Shown here: piece after piece, positions 1-8,600 of the stretch
Numbering within the stretch: position 1 is the stretch's first letter
How the letters are laid out: each line of letters opens with the position of its first letter
Assembly (NCBI GenBank): GCA_009774375.1
Contig: VSNO01000048.1
Coordinates: 1-26,497 of the forward strand
Direction: 5' to 3'
DNA: 26,497 nt
Source: Lachnospiraceae bacterium
GTDB taxonomy: Bacteria; Bacillota; Clostridia; Lachnospirales; Lachnospiraceae
The notes under the pieces: model-generated
Seen by the model: only the letters and a program-made list of their open reading frames with translations
What the model was told of the DNA's origin: nothing
The model's database searches: none
Translations under genes and position numbers: made by a program

Positions 1-1
1 C

Positions 2-42
2 AAAAAAGCGGGCAAACAATCACTGTCCACCCGCTTTTTTTT
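2..42 (+). terminator. Rho-independent terminator of the upstream gene
   Basis: An A-run (2-7) and GCGGG (8-12) pair with CCCGC (30-34) and a T-run (35-42) around a 17-nt loop. The A-run/T-run symmetry means it could work on either strand. It separates the upstream gene, which lies outside the window, from the aspS promoter. Confidence 0.85.
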
Positions 43-105
43 GACGTGCCAAAAAATCGGCTGTGAATAGTAACGACGAATAAAATAAGCCTGACAAAGT
101 TCTCC

Positions 106-134
106 TTGACACTGTTTTTTAATAATGCTAGTAT
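106..134 (+). promoter_or_regulatory. Sigma-A-type promoter of aspS
   Basis: The -35 box TTGACA (106-111) is followed by a 17-nt spacer and the -10 box TAGTAT (129-134). A TG at 126-127 makes it an extended -10 promoter. It predicts a transcript with a leader of about 140 nt before aspS. Confidence 0.8.
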
Positions 135-213
135 TAAAAACAGAAAACAGGCATATTTTGTGCCAATATAATGAAGAGAAAACAGCTGTGGGATGAGTGA
201 AGGGTCTTCTGAT

Positions 214-256
214 CATGCAGACTTTTTGCATGGCAGGTCTGCATGGGCAGACCTGC
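214..256 (+). promoter_or_regulatory. Structured aspS leader with two mutually exclusive hairpins
   Basis: Segment 214-222 is a perfect 9-bp complement of 237-245. Segment 233-241 is a perfect 9-bp complement of 248-256, with a 6-nt loop. Because 237-241 is needed by both stems, only one can form at a time. The second hairpin ends 14 nt before the Shine-Dalgarno sequence GGAGG (271-275). There is no T-run after it and no T-box consensus, so if it is regulatory it would more likely act on translation or RNA stability than on termination. The function is inferred from the pairing alone. Confidence 0.45.
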
Positions 257-281
257 ACACTGTGGCTGTAGGAGGTTAAGG

Positions 282-2045
282 ATGCAGGGACGTACACACA
301 ATTGTAATCAGCTGCGGCTGGAGAATGTTGGTGAGGAAGTAAAACTTGTCGGCTGGTATGACAATCTGCGCAAGGTCAGCAGGAATCTGGGTTTTTTGAT
401 CCTGAGGGATTTCTATGGAAAGACGCAGATCGTTGTCGAGACGGAGGAGATCATGGATCAGCTTGGCGCTGTCAACAACGAGTCGACGCTGGAGGTCGTT
501 GGAACAGTGCGCGAGCGCAGCGCCAAGAATCCCAGGATGGAGACCGGTGATATCGAGATCGTGCCGTCGAAGGTCACTGTCCTGGGAAAGTGCCGGTATA
601 ATGAGCTGCCGTTCCAGATCGATCATTCCAGGGAGGCGGACGAGAATACCAGACTGAAATACCGTTATCTGGATCTGCGAAATCCGAATGTAAAGGCAAA
701 GATCGTGCTCAGGAGCAAGGTCGTCGCAGATCTGCGCGCGGCGATGATCGGTCATGATTTCATGGAGATCACGACGCCGATCCTGACGTGCTCCTCCCCG
801 GAGGGCGCGCGCGACTATCTCGTGCCGGCGAGAAACCACCCGGGAAAATTTTACGCGCTGCCGCAGGCGCCCCAGCAGTTCAAGCAGCTGTTGATGGCTT
901 CGGGGTTTGACCGTTATTTCCAGATCGCGCCGTGTTTCCGCGACGAGGATGCGCGTGCGGACCGGTCGCCGGGAGAGTTTTATCAGCTCGATATGGAGAT
1001 GGCATTTGCCAGCCAGGACGATGTGTTTGAGATCCTGGAGGATGTTCTGCCGCCCATTTTTGCAAAATACGGAATCTATCATGAGGCATCCAGACCGCCC
1101 TTTCAGAGGATCCCTTATCTCGAGGCGATGGAGCGGTACGGTTCGGACAAGCCGGATCTGCGCATCAGCCTTCTGGTGCAGGATGCGACAGACATTCTTG
1201 CGGACTGCGGTTTTGAGCCGTTTGCGGGTAAGACCGTAAAGGCGGTCGTCGCAGACGATTTTGCAGGGACGAGAAAACAGATCGACAAGATGTGTGCCGA
1301 TGTCGAGGTTGTGAGCGGACAGAAGACGTACTGGTTCCGCCTTGACGAAAACGGGGAGCTTGTCGGCGGCATCTCCAAGTTTGTGCAGGAGAAAAAGGCG
1401 GCGGTGGCCGAGGCGCTCGGATTGAAAAATGGCAGCTTTGTCGCGCTCTCTGCAGGGGATCTGAAAACGGCGCAGAAGACGGCGGGCGTGATCAGAAAGA
1501 CGCTTGCGAATACCTTTGACGGTTATATGAAGAAGGACTGCTATGAGTTCTGCTGGATTGTGGATTTCCCGATGTATGAGATCGGTGAGGAGTCGGGTGA
1601 GCTGGAGTTCTGCCACAATCCGTTCTCGATGCCGCAGGGCGGGATGGAGGCACTGGAGACGAAGGAGCCGCTTGACATTCTCGCATACCAGTATGATCTC
1701 GTGTGCAACGGAGTCGAGCTCTCATCAGGCGCAGTCCGAAACCATGATCCCGAGATCATGGTGAAAGCGTTCGAGATCGTGGGGCTTGGCGAGGAGGACG
1801 TGAAGGCGAAGTTCCCTGCGATGTACAATGCATTCTGCTATGGGGCGCCGCCGCATGCCGGCATCGCGCCGGGCGTCGACCGCATGGTCATGCTGATCGC
1901 AGGTGAGGAGAGCATCCGCGAGATCATTCCGTTCCCGATGAACAAGACCGCGCAGGATGTGATGATGGGCGCACCCGCAGCCGTGGATGAGAGACAGCTG
2001 CGCGATGTGCATATTCAGATCGTGAAGGAGACAGAGGATCAGTAA
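282..2045 (+). CDS. aspS: Aspartyl-tRNA synthetase (class II)
   Basis: This cytoplasmic enzyme charges tRNA(Asp) with aspartate using ATP. The 587-residue length is normal for a bacterial AspRS. An N-terminal OB-fold anticodon-binding domain (about 1-105) precedes a class II catalytic core that contains a GAD insertion (about 290-400). Motif 2 begins FRDEDARADR at about residue 219, and motif 3 is GIAPGVDRMVM at about 527 with its arginine at 534. A start at 282 is preferred over an upstream in-frame ATG at 243, because GGAGG (271-275) sits 6 nt before it and residue 1 then fits the family; 243 lies inside the leader hairpin. Motif 2 continues DRSPGEFYQ rather than the common DRQPEFTQ, which I take to be a subgroup variant. 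The gene is flanked by its own promoter and a terminator, so it is probably monocistronic. The identification is secure. Confidence 0.97.
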   Translation: MQGRTHNCNQLRLENVGEEVKLVGWYDNLRKVSRNLGFLILRDFYGKTQIVVETEEIMDQLGAVNNESTLEVVGTVRERSAKNPRMETGDIEIVPSKVTVLGKCRYNELPFQIDHSREADENTRLKYRYLDLRNPNVKAKIVLRSKVVADLRAAMIGHDFMEITTPILTCSSPEGARDYLVPARNHPGKFYALPQAPQQFKQLLMASGFDRYFQIAPCFRDEDARADRSPGEFYQLDMEMAFASQDDVFEILEDVLPPIFAKYGIYHEASRPPFQRIPYLEAMERYGSDKPDLRISLLVQDATDILADCGFEPFAGKTVKAVVADDFAGTRKQIDKMCADVEVVSGQKTYWFRLDENGELVGGISKFVQEKKAAVAEALGLKNGSFVALSAGDLKTAQKTAGVIRKTLANTFDGYMKKDCYEFCWIVDFPMYEIGEESGELEFCHNPFSMPQGGMEALETKEPLDILAYQYDLVCNGVELSSGAVRNHDPEIMVKAFEIVGLGEEDVKAKFPAMYNAFCYGAPPHAGIAPGVDRMVMLIAGEESIREIIPFPMNKTAQDVMMGAPAAVDERQLRDVHIQIVKETEDQ

Positions 2046-2065
2046 AAAACGGATAAACGGCGAGT

Positions 2066-2096
2066 AAAAATCCATTTGTTATGCAAATGGATTTTT
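2066..2096 (+). terminator. Rho-independent terminator after aspS
   Basis: Segment 2066-2078 and segment 2084-2096 form a perfect 13-bp stem with a 5-nt loop. The ascending arm starts with A5 and the descending arm ends in T5. The stem is AT-rich, so termination may be partial. Confidence 0.7.
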
Positions 2097-2105
2097 ATAT
2101 ATACT
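2076..2105 (+). promoter_or_regulatory. Possible promoter for the 2160-4698 envelope genes
   Basis: TTGTTA (2076-2081) and TATACT (2100-2105) are separated by 18 nt and overlap the aspS terminator. This is the only reasonable promoter-like pair I see ahead of the cluster. The match is moderate and the call is an inference. Confidence 0.35.
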
Positions 2106-2159
2106 GCATTAAATAAAAGTTTAGACGAAGAGAACGCGAGAGTGAGAGGGGATAAAAAA

Positions 2160-3152
2160 ATGGGGATCATACATATCAGTGACGAACAGTATCAGAATAT
2201 GGCGTTTGGATGGGGAATGCACTATGATCTGGAAAACAAGGTCATCTACGGCAGGCGGAAAGGTTATCCTTTTCTGCTGTATATCTCAAATACATCTGCG
2301 CCGCTGATGTTCACGATCATAACATCGGCAAAAAGTGAGACGTGTCCGCAGATCGGAAAAGCGGAAAAAAAGATGCTCAGGGATAGGGCGCCCATGCTCC
2401 AGCTGGTCGGACAGCGGGACAGCAAGATCACAGCGCTGTGTGCCAATATATTGGATTTCAATGACGCCAAGAGAGTTGTTGACGGCATATTGAGTGTTCT
2501 GGTCTCTTTCATGAAAGAGAAAGGGTTCGTGCCCTGTTGTGAGAACTGTAAATGTTCAGAGCCTGCACAGATCCTTCAGACCGGGGTTGAATACAGACAT
2601 CTGTGTGACCGGTGCGGGGAGATCATCGCGGCGCAGAGCAGACAGGAGCTGTCGTCTGATCAGGCAGTGAGGAAAAATGGCATCACGGGGATCCTGTGTG
2701 CACTTCTCGGTGCAGTTATGGGAATTGTATTCATGATATTCCTGACTGTGAATATCGGGAATCTCCTGACATTCATTGCCACGGGGATCCTGCTGGGGAC
2801 GTCTACAGTCGGCCTTGGCATGTGCCTGGGCGACCGGCCGGGCACTGCGGTAAAGATCACTGTCGCCATGATCTTGGTGCTTGCTGTATTTGTGGGATAT
2901 AACGCCAGCTACATCACATCATTTGTGGTTTCGAGGGGGATGAGTGTGGGCAGCGCGTTCGCCACATATACGATCAATATGCTGAAAGGCAGGGCGAACA
3001 TGCAGGTGTGGGTCGGGAGACTAGTCATCCTGTATATCGGAGCTGCGGTCGGCGGGATCATATCATACCGGTCGGCATCAAAAAAGTTTGGCAGCAGCTG
3101 CAAGATCGTGTATATAGGCGGACATGATAATGATCAGATGAGGAGTTTATGA
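2160..3152 (+). CDS. Uncharacterised zinc-ribbon multi-pass membrane protein
   Basis: I do not recognise this 330-residue protein. It has a soluble N-terminal region (1-120), then a zinc-ribbon-like set of cysteines (C127-x2-C130, also C132, with C149-x2-C152), then about four hydrophobic segments (roughly 175-197, 200-222, 231-255 and 285-303) and a short polar tail. This layout suggests a cytoplasmic sensing or binding head attached to a membrane anchor, but no reaction can be assigned. The start at 2160 is chosen because GAGGGG (2146-2151) lies 8 nt upstream; the in-frame ATG at 2076 falls inside the aspS terminator. Its last codons overlap the next gene by 4 nt (ATGA), which indicates translational coupling with the lipoprotein. 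Confidence 0.75.
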   Translation: MGIIHISDEQYQNMAFGWGMHYDLENKVIYGRRKGYPFLLYISNTSAPLMFTIITSAKSETCPQIGKAEKKMLRDRAPMLQLVGQRDSKITALCANILDFNDAKRVVDGILSVLVSFMKEKGFVPCCENCKCSEPAQILQTGVEYRHLCDRCGEIIAAQSRQELSSDQAVRKNGITGILCALLGAVMGIVFMIFLTVNIGNLLTFIATGILLGTSTVGLGMCLGDRPGTAVKITVAMILVLAVFVGYNASYITSFVVSRGMSVGSAFATYTINMLKGRANMQVWVGRLVILYIGAAVGGIISYRSASKKFGSSCKIVYIGGHDNDQMRSL

Positions 3153-4072
3153 AGAAATATATTTGTATAGGGATCGCAGTCTGTGTCAGTTTGATGATCT
3201 GTGGCTGCAGTCACGGGGAAGACGGGACGGTGCACGGCACTGTTCCGGCGCAGGAGCGTGCGGAAGAAGAGAGCGAGGAGATCTGTATTCCGGCGGAGGA
3301 TCCTGTAGATTTTGACGAACAGAAGAACGAGGCATCGATGTTCACAGTGACACAGAAGGGCAGGCTGCGGGAGGATATGCCGGAGTTCACGTTTGTGCTG
3401 ACGGCATACCGGGATATTGGATGGGGAAGCTATGCGCTGCAGTCGCTGGAGATCCGTGAGGGCGATACCGTCCTGCAGACGATCGCCATACCGGAGCTTA
3501 CGGTGTTCGGACAGACGCAGATCTATGATTCTATGGAAGACACGCTCGGATTCGAGCTGGAGGATGTCAACTTTGACGGATATCTGGATATCCGCCAGTA
3601 CGATGCGCCCAACGGAAACTACCGGGAGGAGTGGATCTACCTTGTGTGGGATCCCGGGGAAAACAGGTTTGAGCACGATGTGCGTCTCAACCAGATATCG
3701 CTTGCGACGTTTGATCAGGTGGAGCAGCTCATATACGGTATGGAGCGCAGCGGGGCAGCGTGTCACTATTATTCAACGTATCAATACATTGATGGAGAGC
3801 TGGTAAAGATCCGTTACGTGGAGGAGGAAGGCGTCTATATGGACGATGACCAGCTGAAAAAATTCTGCGTTGCCGCGTCCGGGAAGGAGGAGGCAGCAAC
3901 ATGTGAGGGCGTCTGGTTCTATGTGCATATCATGGAGCGGAACGAGGAGACTGGCGGGCTCGAGACCGTGTCCGAGGAATATATCTTTGACAGCGACAGG
4001 GAAAATGAGGAATTCCGGGTGGATGCGGCCTCTGAGCTCGGACAGCGGATAACGGCGGAGCTCGGACGGTAA
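3149..4072 (+). CDS. Predicted lipoprotein with an EF-hand-like DxNxDG loop
   Basis: This 307-residue protein begins with a lipoprotein signal: KK, a hydrophobic stretch, then a lipobox ending ICGC with the lipidated cysteine at residue 20. It should therefore be anchored on the outer face of the membrane. An acidic linker (about 35-60) follows. At about 139-147 the motif DVNFDGYLD resembles calcium-binding DxNxDGxxD loops found in extracellular proteins. No enzyme motif was recognised. The start ATG overlaps the stop of the upstream zinc-ribbon membrane protein (ATGA), with AGGAG at 3141-3145. The peptidase gene follows after 29 nt. The tight spacing suggests that the two or three products act together at the cell surface, but the role is unknown. 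Confidence 0.75.
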   Translation: MKKYICIGIAVCVSLMICGCSHGEDGTVHGTVPAQERAEEESEEICIPAEDPVDFDEQKNEASMFTVTQKGRLREDMPEFTFVLTAYRDIGWGSYALQSLEIREGDTVLQTIAIPELTVFGQTQIYDSMEDTLGFELEDVNFDGYLDIRQYDAPNGNYREEWIYLVWDPGENRFEHDVRLNQISLATFDQVEQLIYGMERSGAACHYYSTYQYIDGELVKIRYVEEEGVYMDDDQLKKFCVAASGKEEAATCEGVWFYVHIMERNEETGGLETVSEEYIFDSDRENEEFRVDAASELGQRITAELGR

Positions 4073-4101
4073 GCTGGATTTTATTGAGGAGATTGAAACA
4101 A

Positions 4102-4698
4102 GTGAAAAAAGTCTTATTCTGTATTATGCTTGGAGGGTGTGCCATAGTCATGGGATTTGTGCTGATGCGTCTGCGGGGGAGCGTCACCGTGAAACCGGGT
4201 CGGTTACAACTGACTGTGGGAGAGGTGGCGGCCTGCCGCCAGGACGATGAGATCTGGGCGGAGGACACACTCGGGGATTCGGGATATACCATGCGATCCT
4301 CCGGCTGTCTCGTGACCTGCATCGCGTCCGCAGTCAGCATGGAGACTGGGAGTCTGACCACGCCGGGTGCAGTGAATACAGTCTTTTCGAGAAAACATGT
4401 ATATGACAGTGAAGGAAATATACAGTGGTCGGCGATCGATGGGATAGAAGGGTACCGCGCGGAAGTCTTTCAGGAGGTTTCGGAAGCAGTGATCGAACAG
4501 TGTCTTGCGGCAGGACATTATCCGATCGTGCGCGTGCGGATGCACGGACTTGGCAGTTATCACTATGTCCTGGTCGTGGGGACGGAGGAGGGGGATTATG
4601 TCTGCATGGATCCCCTGGAGGACAGCCTGACAAGGCTGTCAGATTATCTGAGTCGGGTTTATGCGGTGAGGGTGGTGTTCTGCGACAGGGATCTGTAA
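4102..4698 (+). CDS. Membrane-anchored C39-like cysteine peptidase
   Basis: The 198-residue product has an N-terminal membrane segment (about 4-22), so the rest probably lies outside the cell. The body fits the peptidase_C39-like papain fold: a candidate nucleophile C69 in SSGCLVTCIAS, H154 in SYHYVLVVG, and D170 in MDPL, in the expected order and spacing. Such proteins cleave peptides or, if degenerate, bind them; the substrate is unknown. GTG at 4102 is taken as the start because GAGGAG (4086-4091) lies 10 nt upstream; a TTG at 4084 would overlap that site. It follows the lipoprotein closely and is probably co-transcribed. It carries no ABC transporter fusion, so it is not a bacteriocin exporter. 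Confidence 0.7.
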   Translation: MKKVLFCIMLGGCAIVMGFVLMRLRGSVTVKPGRLQLTVGEVAACRQDDEIWAEDTLGDSGYTMRSSGCLVTCIASAVSMETGSLTTPGAVNTVFSRKHVYDSEGNIQWSAIDGIEGYRAEVFQEVSEAVIEQCLAAGHYPIVRVRMHGLGSYHYVLVVGTEEGDYVCMDPLEDSLTRLSDYLSRVYAVRVVFCDRDL

Positions 4699-4766
4699 AA
4701 AGAAAACTTGTAACCAGATCATCTATTGGATATAATAATGGTATAAATGGGAAAGAAGGAAAAATC

Positions 4767-5180
4767 ATGTGGTTTTTATTTGCATTGTTGTCCGCAGTGT
4801 TTGCGGCATTGACTTCCATACTGGCGAAGGTGGGGATCGAGGGGGTCAACTCCAATCTCGCGACTGCCATCAGGACGGTCGTCGTGGTGGTCATGGCGTG
4901 GGGGATGGTCTTTCTGACAAACGCACAGGGAGGGATATCCGAGATCAGCAGAAAGAGCTGGATATTTCTCGTACTGTCGGGACTGGCGACGGGAGCGTCA
5001 TGGCTGTGCTATTACCATGCACTGCAGGTCGGGGAGGTTTCCAAGGTCGTGCCGATCGACAAGCTCAGCGTTGTCATCACGCTGGTGCTCGGATTCGTGT
5101 TCCTGCATGAACAGTTCAGCGCCAAGTCGCTTGCCGGCTGTGTCCTGATCGGGGCTGGGACGCTGGTGATGGTGTTGTAG
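4767..5180 (+). CDS. Half-size EamA/DMT-family membrane transporter
   Basis: The 137-residue, very hydrophobic protein has about five predicted membrane helices and corresponds to a single EamA repeat. Full-length drug/metabolite transporters carry two such repeats, so this one would have to dimerise, as known for half-size members of the superfamily. The substrate cannot be read from sequence. Conserved-looking features are the glycine and alanine-rich first helix and the last two helices around a VLGFVFLHEQ segment. The start is at 4767 with AAGGA (4756-4760) 6 nt upstream; the long in-frame extension upstream runs through the peptidase gene and is not used. It lies 68 nt after the peptidase gene and may share its transcript. 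Confidence 0.85.
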   Translation: MWFLFALLSAVFAALTSILAKVGIEGVNSNLATAIRTVVVVVMAWGMVFLTNAQGGISEISRKSWIFLVLSGLATGASWLCYYHALQVGEVSKVVPIDKLSVVITLVLGFVFLHEQFSAKSLAGCVLIGAGTLVMVL

Positions 5181-5203
5181 AGTTGATTACAGGAGGTGCT
5201 TAT

Positions 5204-5662
5204 ATGTGTACAGTGTCGCAGTTAAGCGTGATCTCGAAGCAAATGGCAGAATGTTATCAACTGATTTACGGAACGGATGTCTCAGGAGTTTTTCTTTATG
5301 GTTCGTACGCGAGAGGGGATAATGATGTACACTCTGATATTGATATTGTTGCCATTGTCAGGGGAAACAGGTTGGAGCTGCAGCAGAAGCTGAAAAAAGT
5401 ATGGGATCGGGCGGCAGATATTGGAATGGAAAATGATGTGGTTGTTTCTCCCACAGTCATTCCATCTGATGAGTTTGAAAAATATAAGGATACGCTTCCT
5501 TATTATAGAAATATATTGAGGGAGGGAAACGGATTGGATGATCTGTCAAAATATAGATTGGAAAATGTTGAAATAGTTGTGACTATGATGATTTCTTTAT
5601 TGTGTCAAAACAGGATGCCGAGGAACAATATCAGAATGCAAAGGAGTTCTGCAAAACAATAA
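5204..5662 (+). CDS. Minimal nucleotidyltransferase (MntA-like antitoxin), tail altered
   Basis: Residues 1-110 form a minimal nucleotidyltransferase with the signature GS-x10-DxD (G33, S34, D45, D47) and a plausible third carboxylate at D78. In MNT/HEPN (type VII) toxin-antitoxin pairs this enzyme adds AMP to the HEPN toxin and silences it. AGGAGG (5191-5196) 7 nt upstream fixes the ATG start at 5204; an earlier TTG at 5183 is not needed. From about residue 111 the frame runs into what looks like the first residues of the HEPN partner (LDDLSKYRLEN) and then into out-of-frame sequence, giving an unnatural 30-residue tail. The catalytic domain looks intact, but the toxin is gone, so it may be an orphan antitoxin. 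The region is more AT-rich than its neighbours, consistent with transfer. Confidence 0.75.
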   Translation: MCTVSQLSVISKQMAECYQLIYGTDVSGVFLYGSYARGDNDVHSDIDIVAIVRGNRLELQQKLKKVWDRAADIGMENDVVVSPTVIPSDEFEKYKDTLPYYRNILREGNGLDDLSKYRLENVEIVVTMMISLLCQNRMPRNNIRMQRSSAKQ

Positions 5663-5679
5663 AGAACTATTTGATATAA
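5572..5679 (+). pseudogene. C-terminal remnant of a HEPN-domain (HepT-like) toxin
   Basis: In a frame different from the upstream nucleotidyltransferase, 5572-5679 encodes a 35-residue segment (NSCDYDDFFIVSK, then an E/Q/K-rich helix ending in NYLI and a stop). It closely resembles the C-terminal end of HEPN toxins that pair with MNT antitoxins. The HEPN N-terminus appears in the other frame at about 5534-5566. Roughly 80-90 codons, including the expected RX4-6H active-site region, are missing between them. I infer an internal deletion that inactivated the toxin. The family resemblance is from memory, not from a search. Confidence 0.6.
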
Positions 5680-5699
5680 AAAGAACATAGGAGAAAGAT

Positions 5700-8600
5700 A
5701 TGGCATTTACACATTTGCACGTGCATACGGAGTACAGTCTGCTCGACGGCTCCAACAAGATCAAGGAGTATGTTAAGCGTGTCAGGGAGCTTGGCATGGA
5801 TAGTGCGGCGATCACGGATCACGGCGTCATGTACGGCGTGATCGATTTCTATAAGGAGGCAAAGGCAAACGGCGTCAAGCCGATCCTCGGCTGCGAGGTC
5901 TATGTCGCACCGGGCTCGCGCTTTGACAAGGAGGTTGGCGGCGGGGAGGAGCGGTATCATCATCTCGTGCTGCTGGCGGAGAACAACGCCGGCTATGCCA
6001 ATCTGATGAAGATCGTCAGCAAGGGCTTTACCGAGGGATATTACTACAGGCCGCGCGTGGACATGGAAGTGCTGCAACAGTATCACGAAGGTCTGATCGC
6101 GCTCTCCGCGTGTCTTGCGGGCGAGGTGCCGAGACTTCTGGCAAAAGGGCTCTACCAGGAGGCGAAAAAGACTGCCCAGAAGTACGAGGATTGTTTCGGC
6201 AAGGGCAATTATTTCTTTGAGCTGCAGGATCACGGGATCCCTGAGCAGAGGACGGTCAACACGGCGCTCCTTCGCCTGAGCAGGGAGCTCGACATACCGC
6301 TCGTGGCGACAAACGATATCCATTATACGTATAAGGAGGATGCGCAGTCGCACGATATCCTGCTCTGTATCCAGACGGCGAAGAAGGTCTCCGACGAGGA
6401 CAGGATGCGCTACGACGGCGGGCAGTATTTTGTCAAGAGCGAGCTGGAGATGCGGGAGCTGTTTCCATACGCGCAGCAGGCGATCGACAACACGGCGATG
6501 ATCGCGGACCGGTGCAATGTGGAGATCGAGTTTGGTGTGACGAAGCTGCCGAAGTTCGACGTTCCGCAGGGATATGATTCGTGGAGTTATCTCAACAAGC
6601 TCTGTACCGACGGACTGTCAGAACGTTATCCGGACGATGACGGAGAGATCAGGGAAAAGCTGGACTATGAGCTTGGCGTGATCCAGAAGATGGGGTATGT
6701 GGACTATTTCCTGATCGTGTGGGATTTCATCAACTGGGCGCGGGAGCACGACATTCCAGTCGGGCCGGGGCGCGGCTCGGCGGCGGGGAGCATCGTCTCG
6801 TACTGCCTGCATATCACCAATATCGATCCGATCCGGTACAGTCTGCTGTTTGAGCGCTTCCTGAACCCGGAGCGCGTGTCGATGCCCGATATCGACATTG
6901 ATTTCTGTTATGAGCGGCGGCAGGAAGTGATCGATTATGTCAGTGAAAAGTACGGTCATGACAAGGTCGTTCAGATCGTTACTTTCGGTACGATGGCGGC
7001 AAAGGGCGTGATCCGCGATGTCGGGCGCGCGCTCGACCTTCCGTATAATTATGTGGACGGGATCGCCAAGATGATACCGAGCGAGGGCAATGCGCCGGTG
7101 AACATCACGCGCGCGCTGGAGATGAACCCGGAGTTCCGCACGCTTTACAAGGAAGATGAACAGGTACATTATCTGATCGATATGTGTCTGAGGCTGGAAG
7201 GCCTTCCACGCCATACCTCGATGCACGCGGCGGGCGTCGTGATCTGCCAGAAGCCGGCGGACGAGTTCGTTCCGCTGTCGCGCGGCAGTGACGGCGCGAT
7301 CACGACGCAGTTTACGATGACCACGATCGAGGAGCTTGGTCTTCTGAAAATGGATTTCCTGGGACTCCGCACGCTGACGGTCATCAAGGATGCAGTGGAC
7401 AATGTGGAAAAGACAAAGGGAGTCCATATCGATGTCGATCACATAGACTACGATGACAAGAAGGTGCTCGCCTCTCTCGGAACGGGACGGACGGACGGCG
7501 TGTTCCAGCTTGAAAGTCAGGGCATGAAGAACTTTATGAAGGAGCTCAAACCGCAGACTCTGGAGGACGTCATCGCTGGGATCTCGCTCTACCGCCCGGG
7601 ACCGATGGATTTTATCCCTGCATATATCAAGGGGAAAAATAATCATGATGCAGTCACCTACGCCTGTCCGCAGCTCGAGCCGATCCTGGCACCCACCTAC
7701 GGCTGCATCGTCTACCAGGAGCAGGTCATGCAGATTGTGCGGGATCTGGGCGGCTATACATTGGGGCGCAGCGATCTCGTGCGTCGTGCGATGAGCAAGA
7801 AAAAAGCTTACGTCATGGAGCAGGAGCGCAGGAATTTCGTGCACGGCAACGCCGAGGAGGGGGTTCCGGGGTGCGCGTCGTGCGGTATTTCGGAGGAAGT
7901 GGCAGACCAGATCTACGGGACGATGATGGATTTTGCCAAGTATGCGTTCAACAAGTCCCACGCGGCGTGCTACGCGGTGGTGGCATACCAGACGGCGTAT
8001 CTGAAATATTATTATCCGGTGGAGTTTATGGCGGCATTATTGACATCTGTCATCGACAACGCCTCCAAGGTGTCGGAGTATATCATGGTCTGCAAGAGCA
8101 TGGGGATCCAGATCCTGCCGCCCGATATCAATGAGAGCGAGTGCGGATTCTCGGTGTCAAACGGCGCGATCCGCTACGCGCTCAACGCGATCAAGAGCGT
8201 GGGCAGGACGGTCATCGAAGGCATCGTCGAGGAGCGGCAGGCGCATGGAGATTACCAGAATCTCAAAGATTTTATCGAGCGGACACAGCATGTCGAGATG
8301 AATAAGCGCGCCATCGAGAATTTTATCAAGGCGGGTGCCTTTGACAGTTTTGGCGCGACCAGAAAGCAGCACATGAGCGTCTACGCGACGATCCTCGACA
8401 GCACCGTGCACAGCAAGCGCGGCGTGACGGCAGGGCAGATGTCGCTGTTTGACATCGTCTCGGAGGAGGACAAGAAGGAGCTGGAGATCAGGATGCCCGA
8501 TGTCGGGGAATATGAGAAGGAGTTGCTGCTGAGCTTTGAGAAGGAAGTGCTGGGTTTTTATATCAGCGGACACCCGATGCAGGAGTACCAGGCGGTGTGG

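Noticed and set aside
140..281. T-box riboswitch before aspS
   Set aside because: The conserved T-box bulge sequence and a terminator/antiterminator T-run are missing, although the leader is structured.
276..1616. 446-codon open frame on the minus strand inside aspS
   Set aside because: It is fully antisense to a secure AspRS gene, has low-complexity R/L/H-rich content and no family motif. It arises from the codon usage of aspS.
4425..4766. Long N-terminal extension of the EamA-like ORF
   Set aside because: It overlaps the C39-like peptidase in another frame, is arginine/glycine-rich without membrane character, and a good start with a ribosome-binding site exists at 4767.
6618..7961. 447-codon open frame on the minus strand inside dnaE
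   Set aside because: Antisense shadow of the dnaE palm region, rich in H, R and D, with no recognisable domain.
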